From NCBI GenBank assembly GCA_026008535.1, contig BRKX01000013.1:56927726-56991725 (forward strand): a stretch of DNA of 64,000 nt, in the 5' to 3' direction. Shown here in pieces: positions 46,801-58,998 of the stretch. This DNA comes from Perilla frutescens (lineage: Eukaryota; Streptophyta; Magnoliopsida; Lamiales; Lamiaceae). The notes beneath the pieces are model-generated. The model had not been told where the DNA came from. It was given only the letters and a program-made list of their open reading frames with translations, and did not search any database. Every line of letters starts with the position of its first letter. Within the stretch, counting starts at the first letter, position 1. A program made the translations under genes and the position numbers.

Positions 46801-49800
46801 GAAATTCATGAACGTGGGATAAATGAAGGTATTCTTTGTTTTTATTCACTTCGTAAAGTTAAGCTGGGTAAAATCTCATTTTTAACTTCTTTTATGTTTT
46901 GATGACAGATTTTCTGCTTATTGTTTTAAAAGATCTTCTTCCTCAACGACCAGAACTAAGGGTTATCTTGATGAGTGCAACCTTAGATGCAGAACTTTTC
47001 TCCTCATATTTTGGTGGGGCTCCAATGGTCCAAATCCCTGTTAGTGACTGGTTTATCTCCCTTCTCTATACTTTCATCTCATCTGTAGACTTATACACAT
47101 TAGCCACATCTTGGTAAATATGTTAGTTTCTGCATTATTGTTCCCTCTTGAGCTATGAAGGTTCTGTGAATTGGGAAGTATCAGTACAGCATTGGTCGTG
47201 AGAAGAATTGGTCAGTTATTAAATGGAAACTTGACCGAAGTAGCTGGATAATGAAAAAGAACTTATGGTAAAATGAGCACCTTTGCCATAAATTATGTAA
47301 TTAGTGCAAATATGTTACAATTAGATTTTAAAAATATAAAATAGTATAACAATAATGTTAGAGGATTTTTTAAGATTGGAGGAATTGATTACAAGTTGAT
47401 GTCTCAAGGTTACAAGTTGATGTCTCAAGGACAACTTGTTTAACCTGACTCAGAAGTTTGTCTGTGTAAACTCATTCTCACTTGCATGTTAAAATAATTT
47501 TCTTTGTTGATGTCTGTTCATATTCCTGACATAATTATGTTGGTTCCATGCTATCAAATTTCATATCTTTTGATCTAATCTTCTTCTCATGGAAGAGCAC
47601 CAGTTGTCTGATTTCTAACATGTAATTCTGCATCTAAAATTCTAGTTGTAATAAGAGTATCTAGTTGCTCAGCAACTGTTAATGCTGTTTTCCGAGAAGT
47701 TTCTGGTTTCAATTTTCACTGTGAGATCTGGTTAGAGTATGATTTTATGGATAAATAGGGTGGTAAAGTATGATTTGATTAATATTTGGGGTGCTTGTTA
47801 TATTTGTTTCAATGTTTTATCTAGTGAAATCAATTTGTGTATGAAGTCGAAGAATGGATTTACTTTGGAATATAAACATAAAATTTGAAGGTGCCCTGTG
47901 CCCTAATTCTGTCCTGCCATTTTTGTTAGGGCTTTACGTATCCAGTTCAGATCCATTTCTTAGAAAGTATTCTGGAGACAACAGGATACAAGTTGACGCC
48001 ACTTAATCAAATAGATGATTATGGTACAGATAGGACATGGAAGATGAACAAACAAGCACCAAGAAAGAGAAAGAGCCAAATTGCTTCTGCAGTTGAGGTA
48101 ATGTACTTTCTTGTTCACTCATGAAAAATCATGCATCAATGTCCTGGGATATAAACAATTTCTATGATATGAAACAGGAGACATTTAGTGCTGCTGACTT
48201 CAAGGATTATAGCACTCAGACAAGGGAGTCTCTATCTTGCTGGAATCCGGACTGTCTTGGTTTCAACCTCATTGAGTATCTTCTATGCAATATATGTGAA
48301 AGCGAAAGGCCAGGTGCTGTTTTAGTGTTTATGACTGGGTGGGATGACATATCCTCTCTAAAAGATAAACTTCAAGCTCATCCTGTACTAGGAGATACGG
48401 ATCGGGTTTTATTATTGGCATGCCACGGTTCTATGGGCAGTGCAGAACAGGTTATTTGAATATTACTTGTTAAATGTGTCTGCTGTCTTGTGAATGTGTA
48501 TGAAGTTGGTTAACTATGAACCATGTATTGTCTGTACATTTGGCTTGGTTCATTTGTTATCTGGAACATTTTGCCTTTCTTTCTTCCCTCTAACAAATCG
48601 ATAGAACTATTGTATGCATAATCTTGCATGCTCGACCACTAGACCTTAGCGGTTCTGTCTAACAAATATTTTAATGAATATTGATTAAAGTTTGTCATGT
48701 AACCTGATAATTACAGAGTTACCTCTCCCAATGTTTAGCTGCACAATAACATGATTGCTTTAAATATTATTTTAGCTCATAATTCATTGGCCTATCATGA
48801 TATATATGACATGTATCTAGGCCGATTAAATATTTTTATAATCCTTAAAAACTTTGCTAGTTCAAATGTTCTCTGGAACTAGGCTGCTTGATCCTTTAGA
48901 AAAAAAATGATACGTCCATCTATTTTTTAATTCAATATTGTCTTTTTTTATTGAGTACTGGCCTTTTATCTTTTCCGCATATTATAGTCTTTTCTTCACG
49001 GGAAAGAATGTATGTATGCAGGTAAGTTAGCTTTCTTCAATTGAATAATTAACGCAATAGTTGGCAGTTGAAAATGGTAATGTGGATATGCATTTAATTG
49101 CATTTTGCATGTAGATTATTACAGTTTCAGTTTAATCTCACATAAACCAAAATCAGGTCCCTATTTTTGTAACTGAATAACAATAGTACACTGTTCTATT
49201 TCCTGAGCATAATAAATATCATTTGCCTGTTCTTGTGCCAGAAAACTTGTGTTTGCATGTGTACAAATTTATTTATCATATTTTTTGCTGTCATTTTGAC
49301 CTTCAATATTGCAGAAATTGATTTTTGACAAGCCTCAAGATGGAATAAGAAAGATTGTTCTAGCCACAAATATTGCTGAAACCAGCATTACTATTGATGA
49401 TGTAGTTTTTGTTATCGACTGCGGGAAGGCAAAAGAGACATCATATGATGCACTAAACAACACTCCTTGTTTACTTCCGTCCTGGATATCAAAGGTTTCA
49501 GCTAAGCAAGTACGTAACAGTCAGCTTATATTTGACGGGTCTGCCAGGGGTACCAATACAATAAGTTTTTTTTTTTGTCTTTTAACATTCAAGATTCTTT
49601 TGACTTCGACAAGAAAAAAAACGAGAGAAGAAGATTCTTTTGACATATTGCGTAAAATAATTTTACCAATGTCCTTTTTTTATGCAATTTGATCAAAGAG
49701 AAGATTAAAATACCAATGTATGTTTTTACTACAGAAAGATTCTTTTGACTTCGACAAGAAAAAAAAAAAAGAGAAGAAGATTCTTTTGACATATTGCGTA

Positions 49801-52800
49801 AAATAATTTTACCAATGTCCTTTTTTTATGCAATTTGATCAAAGAGAAGATTAAAATACCAATGTATGTTTTTACTACAGAAAGATATGATATAAATAGT
49901 TTTTAGTTTTGAATGTTGGGTTCTGATAAAATTAACCAAAAGGGAGATGACAGTGAACCCACCATGAAAATATGGATAGATAACTTCTGCTAAGAGGATA
50001 TAGATGGACAAGAAACTTTACCTAAAAACTCTTGAATGGTTCGGAAACAAGCTAAGATAATTTTTCATAAGAGGTTCTAGTAATAGTTTTTTCAAGAATC
50101 TCTTGGGTTACTTCTATTTCCCCTATTAATTTTCTCTTTCCCTCTCTCATTTTTTGGTGTTTGTAAATAGAGAAGAGGAAGAGCTGGGCGTGTTCAGCCA
50201 GGAGAATGCTACCATATCTATCCAAAATGCGTATTTGATGCTTTTGCAGAATATCAACTGCCTGAGATTCTGAGGACCCCTCTGCAGTCCCTTTGTTTGC
50301 AAATCAAGAGTCTGAAGCTCGGCGGTATAACTGAATTCCTATCTAGGGCATTGCAGTCACCGGAATATCTTGCGGTAATGCTCACAGCTCAATAGCTCAT
50401 ATATATTTCTCCATCTTGTCGTTGATCCCATGTCAACTGGAACATGTTTTATCTACAGTATATTAACAAATTCTTTTCATAGGAAAATCAATTAAGCACA
50501 TTAGCTACCTCAATGTCAGCCCCAATATTGTTATTTGACTTTTTTTACTTGTTAGATGTGTCAGGCTTCTATAACTTCTTATCTTGTTTGTTAGGTTCAA
50601 AATGCTATAGAATATCTAAAGATTATTGGGGCTTTAGATGAGAATGAGAATTTGACGGTTTTGGGTAAGTTAAGAAACATTTTACATTCTCATCTTATTT
50701 ATGGTTATATTATGAGATGTATTCATTTATAAATTTGTCTGATTCGTTTTGCAGGTCGCTACTTGACAATGCTTCCCATGGAGCCCAAACTTGGGAAAAT
50801 GCTTATATTAGGTGTCATTTTTAATTGCTTGGATCCAATATTAAGTGTTGTTGCTGGTCTAAGTGTCCGTGATCCTTTTTTAGCTCCATTGGATAAAAAG
50901 GATGTAAGAAACATTCATAGACCAACTATTGTTCTTTGATAGCACATGCTTAAACCCTGGGCTCTACTACTAGTGTTCCTTTTTCTCTTGATCATACTTG
51001 GGGCTCTATGTAAGTCCAAATGTTTTCTGGTTCTGCCTCAATGTGTGAGGTTCTTATCCATAAATGGCATGGCTTGGCGTCAGATGTTGCTACGTTCTGC
51101 CTTTGGCATCATAAAATGAAATAATCTAATAATTTATTCACACATGTCATTTACTAATGAACATGGAAAGTGAATGCTTAAGGCATAGTGATGACTTCTA
51201 GAATTGCCAGTAACATATATTTTTTTCTGATTTAGCTTGCGGAGGCGGCAAAAGCACAGTTTTCACATGATTTCAGTGACCATCTAGCTCTTGTCCGGGC
51301 ATTTGAGGGCTGGAAAGTGGCTGATAGAGATCTCACTGCATATGAATATTGCTGGAAAAATTTTCTGTCTGCACAGTCAATGAAAGCTATTGATTCCCTT
51401 CGTAAGGAGTTCTACTCTTTGCTTAAGGACACAGGACTTGTGGATAGCAACCCGATTACTTATAATGTCTGGAGCTATGATGAGAATCTACTCCGTGCAG
51501 TTATTTGCTATGGCTTGTATCCAGGGATTTGTTCTGTTGTGGTAAGCATAATGTTGAGCCGTACAAAGATATTAATAATTTTGACATCATGGTGATGTGT
51601 TTTATCTATCTTAGCCGTGCTTTTGCTATTTAACTACTTCAAGAAATCAGATTGACATAGTCATCTGCATTCAGCATATTGACTAATTAGTTTTCTAGAG
51701 TCTGTTGACCTATATTCACCATTTCTTTTTCATTTTCAATTACATGATTTAAACTCTTTGACAGCACAATGAGCGAAACTTCTCCCTGAAAACAATGGAA
51801 GACGGGCATGTGCTTTTATACTCTGTAAGTGTCCAGCTAGCTTGATGTCTTCAATCGCTTTAAGATTTATGACGTAATAGACTAATAGAATTCTTTTGGT
51901 CTCTTTTAAATCGGCTCAGAACTCTGTAAATGCACGTGACTCAAGAATACCATATCCCTGGCTTGTTTTTAATGAAAAGATCAAAGTAAACTCCGTCTTT
52001 CTGCGCGATTCAACGGCTGTATCTGATTCCATGCTTCTCTTATTTGGTGGAAACATCGTGAAAGGAGACATGGTGAATTTCTCACTCTGCAAACTAATTG
52101 TTCTTTGCCTTAGTAGTGCGGTAAAAAAATCCCACACAGGTGGTATCTTAACCACGACCATATTATGCTGATGGCTATAGTTTATGATTTCACAGGAGGG
52201 CCACTTAAAAATGTTAGGTGGATACTTGGAATTTTTTATGGATCCTGCTCTGGCTGAAATGTACCAGAGTTTGAAGCGGGAGCTTGACGAATTAACTCAG
52301 ACCAAAGTGAGTGAAAAGAGTGAAACCATCTCTATTATGCCTCCTCTCTCTACATATTTTCAAGGTTTCCATGTGTCTGGTTAAACTGCAGTTTTCTCAT
52401 GATATTATGTGGATTTCACAAGTAAAAATCTGGTTTGCAAGTTTCTGGTTTTCATTGATTAGACCTATGCTGAAAGTCAAATTTCTGGTGATCTATATTA
52501 TTGTTGCAGCTGCTAAACCCCACAATGGACATACACTCATATCACGAACTCATGTCTGCAATACGTCTGCTGATGTCAGAAGATCAGTGCGGTGGCAGAT
52601 TTGTGTTTAACCGGCAGATCTTGCTACCCTCCAATCAATCCTCCGCAGCAATGGCAGCATCACAAAAACCGCCTTTACTACACAACACAGAGAGTGGTCC
52701 TGGTGGTGATAACTCTAAGAGCCAGCTACAGACATTGCTGACACGGGCAGGCTATGCCACGCCCACCTACAAAACCAAGCAGCTGAAGAATGGCCAGTTC

Positions 52801-52983
52801 CATTCATCAGTCGAATTCAATGGCATGCAGATAATGGGGCAGCCTTGCAACAACAAGAAGCTAGCAGAGAAAGATGCAGCAGCTGAGGCTCTGCAGTGGA
52901 TGCTCGGAGGGAATGGAGTGCGTCATGACTACATTGACCACGTGTCGATGATGCTGAAAAAAAGCAAGAAAGAACACAGGTAA
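43829..52983 (+). CDS. DExH5: DEIH-box RNA helicase with dsRNA-binding domain, DExH3/DExH5 type
   Basis: An ATP-dependent DEAH/RHA-family RNA helicase (DHX36-like) of 1,198 residues. Exons, all phase-consistent: 43829-44212, 44494-44648, 44726-44813, 44886-45116, 45666-45761, 46361-46549, 46669-46828, 46909-47039, 47930-48097, 48178-48450, 49315-49509, 50171-50374, 50595-50664, 50755-50903, 51236-51541, 51765-51824, 51920-52072, 52196-52306, 52510-52983. Motifs: Walker A GETGCGKT (324-331), DEIH (425-428), SAT (457-459), FMTGWDD, TNIAETSITIDD, and RRGRAGRVQPGE (from 691). HA2 and OB-fold regions follow. A dsRNA-binding domain occupies about 1,110-1,173 (TLLTRAGYATPTYKT...EKDAAAEALQWML). The N-terminal 30 residues could target mitochondrion or plastid. 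A second in-frame Met (residue 33, MKDRPPSSHGALYVPPHHRLRP) begins the conserved part. Assignment to DExH5 rather than DExH3 is by recollection. Confidence 0.92.
49591..49881. repeat. Tandem duplication inside a helicase intron
   Basis: Two nearly identical units of 145 bp (49,591-49,735 and 49,736-49,881), each starting AAGATTCTTTTGACTTCGAC and ending TTTTTACTACAG. They differ mainly in the length of an A run. The duplication lies between the exons ending at 49,509 and starting at 50,171. Confidence 0.95.
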
Positions 52984-53670
52984 GCTAATCCCGGATATAT
53001 CTTGGAATCGTGCAGGCGGTGAGCTAGCTAAAGAAGAAAGCAACTGCTGCTGGTATCACAGAAAGCAGCCACAGCCTCTCATGGTCCCTGCCTAAGAAAT
53101 GCTTTACTGCAACACAAATTCATAGAGTGGTCGTGAAGCATCAGACTGATGCTGAATCATATCAGAGAAGAAAGTTGCAAGTTCAAGATGAGATGTTTTG
53201 CTGTCTTCGTCGTATCCTCTCGACGTCTCAGATCAACCTAATCTCGAGTAGAGGCTATGCAACCTAGTATTGTGGGTGGTAGTTGGAAGAACCATGGTTG
53301 CCACTATCTTCTTGACCACACCCTTGAAGTCTAGGATATCGTCGGATTCGGGAACGCCGACCCATCGGTGGGGCGATGGTGATTTGTCTCTACTCAAGAA
53401 ATGGTAAGACCTTGTTAATCCCTTTGAACCCTCCCTTTCTGTGTATAATCAATTGTAATATCTCAGATTATGTGGTGTTGGATTTTGGATATATATGATT
53501 CGAGTCATTGTATTTGCTTCATCAAATAATCAGCTGCTTGTATATTTGCCATTTTGACTCTGGCGGGAACCCAATTCTGAAAATTCCAGTATTAATTTAT
53601 TACCTAATTTAGTACTTTTAAAATATGATGATTTTTCCATCTTCACTTACCAAAACTATTTTTTTTTTTG
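52984..53670. other. Helicase 3' UTR and start of intergenic DNA
   Basis: From the stop codon to about 53,500 the base composition is gene-like, with a plausible poly(A) region around TGTGTATAATCAATTGTAATAT (about 53,440-53,465). No second gene is seen here. Confidence 0.5.
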
Positions 53671-53958
53671 GGTAGATTACTCTTTGATATTTACATTTTG
53701 GTCTCTTTTTGGAAAATAACTCACTTTTGTAAATTTAACATTTGATCAATTTTACAGTTCGAAAATCTATGTAATTGATTGTATTTTAGTATTTCTATTA
53801 CCCCACTGCAGAAATTTAAAAATATAATTAATTGCGTATGATTTTTGGGTCGTAAAATTGATTAAACATTAGGTTTGTAATTTTTTTGAAAAAGTGGATA
53901 TTGTTTTGTGTTTTTTGAAAAAGAATTTAAAATTTACGTATTAAAGTGTAACGTGCTC
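53671..53958. mobile_element. Fold-back MITE, TTACACTTT family relative
   Basis: The left end GGTAGATTACTCTTTGATATTTAC is inverted at the right as GTATTAAAGTGTAACGTGC. Inner AACATTTGATCAATTTTAC is inverted as GTAAAATTGATTAAACATTAGG. It resembles the element at 37.8 kb. Borders approximate. Confidence 0.65.
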
Positions 53959-53984
53959 TTTTTTTTATATATATACAATTATTA

Positions 53985-54235
53985 CTACCTATATCTCATT
54001 CATATAAGTTTTTTTTTTTGGATATCTTAATATGTAAGTCGATTTCTATATATATTTAGTTACTTTATTAATATATATATCTCTATTTAATATGGTTACA
54101 TTAATTCATTGTTAAATAAATAAATAAGAGTATATTATGAAGCTTACTTCTTTAATTGTCTTTTCTAGTAATTTTTCAATCCTAGTAAAAAAATCTAATC
54201 GGCCTGAGGAGTTTTATTACATTTTAGATTATTAC
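53985..54235. repeat. Degenerate Stowaway-like copy
   Basis: The order ATCTCATTCATATAAGTTT, TTTCTATATATATTTAGTTA, TTTAATATGGTTACATTAA and AATCTAATCGGCCTGAGGAG parallels the element at 55.26-55.51 kb but with heavily mutated ends. Confidence 0.5.
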
Positions 54236-54272
54236 ACTTGAATGAAGTTATTTAGAATGCATTTACCAACTA

Positions 54273-54533
54273 CTCCCTCCGTCTCATAATTATAGTCCAT
54301 TATTCTTTTTTGGGATGTCTCAAATTTTAGTCCTATTCTAAATTGGAATTGTATTAAAATATTATTTTACAACTATAACCCTATTTAATATAGTATGAAT
54401 GCAATTAATAACGTATAAACTAAGGGCAGTATATGATAATTGTTGTAAATTGTGTATTTCTGATACGTATTAAATGTAATTTCTTAATTTATGTGTAAAC
54501 GAGAAGTGAGCTACAATTATGAGACGGAGAGAG
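54273..54533. mobile_element. Stowaway MITE with TA duplication
   Basis: Ends CTCCCTCCGTCTCATAATTATAG and CTACAATTATGAGACGGAGAGAG are inverted. TA flanks both sides (54,271-54,272 and 54,534-54,535). Length 261 bp. Confidence 0.9.
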
Positions 54534-54862
54534 TATGGTTTTTTTTAATATGTAGAGCAGCCCATAATGGAAAGTTCACTGCCTTGAGTTTTGATGGGCT
54601 CCAAAGTCAAAAGCCCAATTTAGATTTTGGACTATGATAGAGCAAATTAAAATTGAAATTGATGTTATTAATTATTACATGATGCACATATGCATTCAAT
54701 AAATTTTTGCATGGGGCTGTGAGACCAATATTATATAAATACATATTTATGTATTATTTTATCAGAGGTCAATCTGACTTATGGACCACCTCTCTGTAAA
54801 TTGTACATAGTTTATTACAATTGTAAGAATTTTTTAAAAATGAAATAAAATAAATTGTCCTC

Positions 54863-55142
54863 GAAATGCGACATTGATCTGGCTGTCGGAATCATACAAT
54901 TGATTAGGTAAATAATTTTGAGAGAAATCGAATCTTACTACAAAAATTCAAGACAGCTTGGGAAGGTATGCTTCTCTTTTTCATCGATCCCCTCTTAAAA
55001 AATTATTTTAGACAATTTCATAAAAAAATAAAAAATAAAAATAAAAATAGCCCTTGAATATTGGCATTAAGATTCGATTTCTCTCAAAATTATTTACCTA
55101 ATCAATTGCATGATTCCGACAGCCAGATCAATGTCGCATTTC
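54863..55142. repeat. Near-perfect 75-bp inverted repeat (hairpin)
   Basis: Arms at 54,863-54,937 (starting GAAATGCGACATTGATCTGG) and 55,068-55,142 (ending CCAGATCAATGTCGCATTTC) are complementary over 75 bp with a single mismatch, separated by 130 bp. In RNA the mismatch would be a G-U type pair on one strand. No target duplication was identified, so it may be a MITE core or a hairpin small-RNA locus. Confidence 0.92.
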
Positions 55143-55259
55143 ATTTGGATTTTGGATAAAAATTTGATTAGTTTTGATTTTTTAGTTTTATTGGGGCGGT
55201 GTGAGTATTTTTACGATTTTATTTTAGTGTTACAAAAAAAAAGTTCGAAAAAAAAAACA

Positions 55260-55514
55260 CTCCTCCCGTCCCATTTTAATTGACTTGTATGTCATTTTAG
55301 GATGTCTCGATATATAAGCATGTTTCTATATATATTTAGTTAATTTACTAATAGTATATACATATATTTAATATGGTTTCATTAAGCATTAATTTACTGT
55401 TAAAGAAATAAATAGGAAAAATTATGAAGTTTCTTGATTAATTATTTTTTCCAATATTTTTTTTTGTTCTCCGTGAAAAATCTCAATCAGGCTATCGAAA
55501 TGAGACGGAGGAAG
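55260..55514. mobile_element. Stowaway-like MITE
   Basis: The left end CTCCTCCCGTCCCATTTTAA and the right end GAAATGAGACGGAGGAAG are inverted with a few mismatches. A TA follows on the right; the left TA is changed. Confidence 0.8.
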
Positions 55515-55519
55515 TACGA

Positions 55520-57170
55520 TTTTTCATATACATTGTTATCAATGATCTTATGTATTTTGTTATGACTATGCTCGATCAAGATATAAATGTCGTTTATTAT
55601 CATAATGTATCGCGTGTACACGAGATCGCCCTAATCCAACAAGGTGAAGACACAAAACTTGTCAAGACACTGTGTGTATGTTGGGATGTTGGCCACCATT
55701 AGTGTCTTAGTCACAACTTGCACTTGCTTAAAGTTGATGTCACATTTTTTCAATTGAAATGACACTAAAGTTTTGGGGACCCCTTTTTTGCTTTCTTGAT
55801 TTAATTTTTTTTATAAAAGAAATATATTTCTTTCATTTTTTGGAGATGTGAAATCTACTACTATGTGGTTGGGGGATAGGATAAGCCCTAATTGCCTTTA
55901 AACTATTCTACACAAGTTGTGATCTTGGATCTTAGATTTGTGATTTCAATTAAAAAAAGTTGGTCAAACTCTAAAGAATCATATGGGTTTTGAAAATCTT
56001 GTCATGTGGAACAATTGAACAATTAATGGGCTTTTGTTCTTTTCCAATGGTATCATAAAAAAAAGATTGAATGGCCATTGTCTATATTTGCTATTGCATT
56101 ATTATGAAAGCTTTTAAAGTAACCAAATATGAATGAAATCACATGATCATTTCATACCATTTAAAATACATACATGCCTATAGCTTCCTTGGCAAATGAT
56201 CATAGATTATATGTTTTCTTATGTCATATGTATTTCATATATGTAGATATATATGTTTGATTACTTAACAATTTATGTCGTAATTCATTCATGTTTTACA
56301 TAATCAGTAGATATTTCATGTATACTAATGCTTATTTAAGGCGACTTAATTGACTGATTGAGTAATTTTATGGTTAAAATGTGACTGAGTTCAAATCCCA
56401 TCAACACACTTTATCTATGTTGATAATTTTAATTATATATATGTGTGTAATTCAAGACTTGAATTCGGGTGAGATAAGATCTTGGTGTGAGAAATGAGAA
56501 CATTGTTTTTACTATACTTTATTGCGTAATTGTTATAATTTCATCGCTGACTTATTTTACTGTTTAATTACATAGTATCACTTAATTACTTTACTACTTA
56601 TTTTATTGCTTAACTGTAGAATTAAGCAATGAAATTATAACAATTAAGTAGCAAAATTTAATAAGACGAGCAATGCTCTCATTTCTCACGCCAATAAACA
56701 TTTATCCAAAACATATAATTCAAAATAAAATATCTGCAGCAATAATTTTTAGCTGTGAATAATTGATTAGACAAGTACTTTATGCTTGATGATGTGATTT
56801 GGTAAATGAAAACCTAAAATGTCTTCTGCCGTTTTGTAACTAACAAACATTTTCAAGACAACAAATCTATCACATATGTTTAGTCATTAGTCATTACTTT
56901 ATCAGGTCAGCCATCTCTATCTTAATCACATGCTATCAAGTTTCTTTTTCCCAAATAAATCACAAATTTTCTCCATTTTTTTTGCCTTTTGTGCACACCC
57001 CATAGCTGCTGAAATTTATTCAGTGCGCATCTTTATGTAACAATTAAAATTAATAAAAAGAGCTACATCTTGATTAACAATTTACCACTGAGTTAATCAT
57101 TCTAATTAGTTGGGAATTTTCTTGAAAAGAAAAACAAATATTGAAATGTACAATTTGTTAGACATATATA
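55520..57170. other. Intergenic, no gene seen
   Basis: AT-rich with no recognisable protein. Near 56,350-56,440 a GAGTTCAAATCCCATCAACACAC phrase is box-B-like and may be a SINE trace. Near 56,520-56,690 a roughly 80-bp imperfect inverted repeat is built from ATTGCTTAATTG...CAATTAAG phrases. Neither is strong enough for a separate call. Confidence 0.5.
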
Positions 57171-57183
57171 TTAGTTATTAAAA

Positions 57184-57547
57184 AGGGTTAATTTCCTTAA
57201 AATACATAAATTTTGGGGCGTTTTTGGTATTTCACACGTTTTAAAAAATGTAATTTTAATAACATGAACTTAGCACTTGTTTGGTTTTTCAGCTATTTTC
57301 AAATTGCGGTCAACTAAAGCTGACTTGGTTGTCGTAGGTTTCCATTTGTACATCTGTGTGGACACCAAATTATCTTAAAATACACGAATTTTTAATCAAT
57401 TTTGGTAATATTAGAGTGCCCAAATTTAAAAATCATGAGAAAAAATCAAATACGGGTTAAATTCATGTTATTAAAACTATATTTTTTAAAACGTGTAAAA
57501 AAACAAAAAAAATCCAAAATTTATGTTTTTAAGATCATAATTAACCA
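57184..57547. mobile_element. MULE-type MITE with perfect 9-bp TSD
   Basis: It starts AGGGTTAATTTCCTTAAAAT and ends with the inverted TTTTTAAGATCATAATTAACCA. The duplication TTATTAAAA is exact (57,175-57,183 and 57,548-57,556). Arms are about 100 bp long. Partial relatives occur at about 59,940-60,200. Confidence 0.9.
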
Positions 57548-57813
57548 TTATTAAAACCAACAAATATTCCCTCAAAAAAAAAAAACTCGAAAATGAGATG
57601 CATCATTAAATGAAAAATTGAAAAGGACAGTGTCATTATAGCTGGTGCAGAAATGGAATATCCTCATTATTAACGTGGGCATAATTTTTGTTGATGAAAT
57701 CATTAATTAAAAACATTTTCTTATGTTCGCATTCATTGCATTAATTATATGGCATCCCACAGGGCTTTTTATAGTAGTTCAATAAATAGTTAGGGCCCAA
57801 TTCATTAGAAATG

Positions 57814-57878
<65 letters not shown>

Positions 57879-57880
57879 TA

Positions 57881-57930
<50 letters not shown>
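57814..57930. repeat. (AAT)n-(ATT)n palindromic trinucleotide tract
   Basis: About 22 AAT units are followed directly by about 17 ATT units, meeting at AATTAATT near 57,880. The tract is a perfect palindrome with arms of at least 50 bp. Confidence 0.95.
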
Positions 57931-57963
57931 CCTTTCCATTTTCTTAGTCTTTCAAGGAATTTG

Positions 57964-58945
57964 GAGTAAATTTCACTTTTGGTCCCATTAGAATAGAGTC
58001 AGAATACTTTTAGTTTCAAAAGTTACATTTTTGGTCTCAAATGAATTTTTTCGATAATTTTGGTCCCATAACATTTTTTTCCAACAATTTTAGTCCCATA
58101 AGAAAATTTTTCAACAATTTTAGTCCCAAACTAATTGAGATATTTGGTGTGTGTAGAGATCTATTTTATCGAAGCCCAATATATAAAGCCCACACTCATT
58201 CAAGGGTCTTGGGGCCTAATAAATGCATGTCGAGGCCCAACGGTCAGAGGTCGAGAGGATTGATGACAGATAGGAGATAAAGACCAAGTCATTGTAGAGC
58301 TCGCGGCTAGGAGACCAAGTCAAAAAGGGGACGTTTAAAGATAGACGAGACTCGGTCAAAACCCTGGTAGAGATAAGTGATAATCCCCGAAAATAAGGGA
58401 GAATCCCTTATTTTTAGGAAGAGAGGTTAACAATTCCATCTATATATGTGAAGCTAAGGAGTGAAGCAAGGCATTCGAATTTTTATCAGTCAAGCTAGCA
58501 ATATACTCGATTTTCCACATACGCGTTTAATCTCATTTTTAACTTTTTTCTTCGGCCTCGAGGAATCTATTAGGTTGCCAGAGCTCGAACATTACATCAA
58601 AATTAATTGTAGAAATCGATCGACTACAGTGTGCTAGACGACACAAATTGATTTCAGATTGAATGATAGGATGCATTGAATTTCGGAACGTATATTGTTT
58701 GTTTTCATATGAATGAGACACATTAAAGATTCACCAAAATTGTTAGTTTTGGGATTAAAATTGTAGGAAAAATATTTTATGGGATCAAAATTGTCGAAAA
58801 TTTTTCTTATGGGACTAAAATTATTGAAAAAATATCTTATGGGACCAAAATTGTCGAAAAAAATTCATTTGGGACTAAAAAAGTAACTTTTGGGACTAAA
58901 AGTGTTTTGACTATATTCTAATGGAATCAAAAGTGAAATTTACTC
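57964..58945. mobile_element. MULE-type element with internal LTR-like insertion, 982 bp
   Basis: Ends GAGTAAATTTCACTTTTGG and CCAAAAGTGAAATTTACTC are perfectly inverted and arms extend about 190 bp. Flanking 10-mers differ by one base (AAGGAATTTG at 57,954-57,963, AATGAATTTG at 58,946-58,955). The arms contain tandem AATTTTAGTCCCATAAGA-type units. The centre (about 58,150-58,730) is of different composition and looks like a promoter/R-region of an LTR, with TATATATG then GTGAAGCAAGGCATTCG. Confidence 0.82.
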
Positions 58946-58998
58946 AATGAATTTGTAACTTGTAACCCTTTATTCTAAAAGTTTGGAGTAATTTTATC

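Noticed and set aside
56350..56440. Possible SINE or tRNA-like sequence (GAGTTCAAATCCC)
   Set aside because: Only a box-B-like word is present, without a convincing box A, foldable tRNA or A tail.
58041..58280. 79-codon frame starting MNFFDNFGPITFFSNNFSP
   Set aside because: The Asn-Phe repeats are translations of tandem units in the arm of a MULE-type element.
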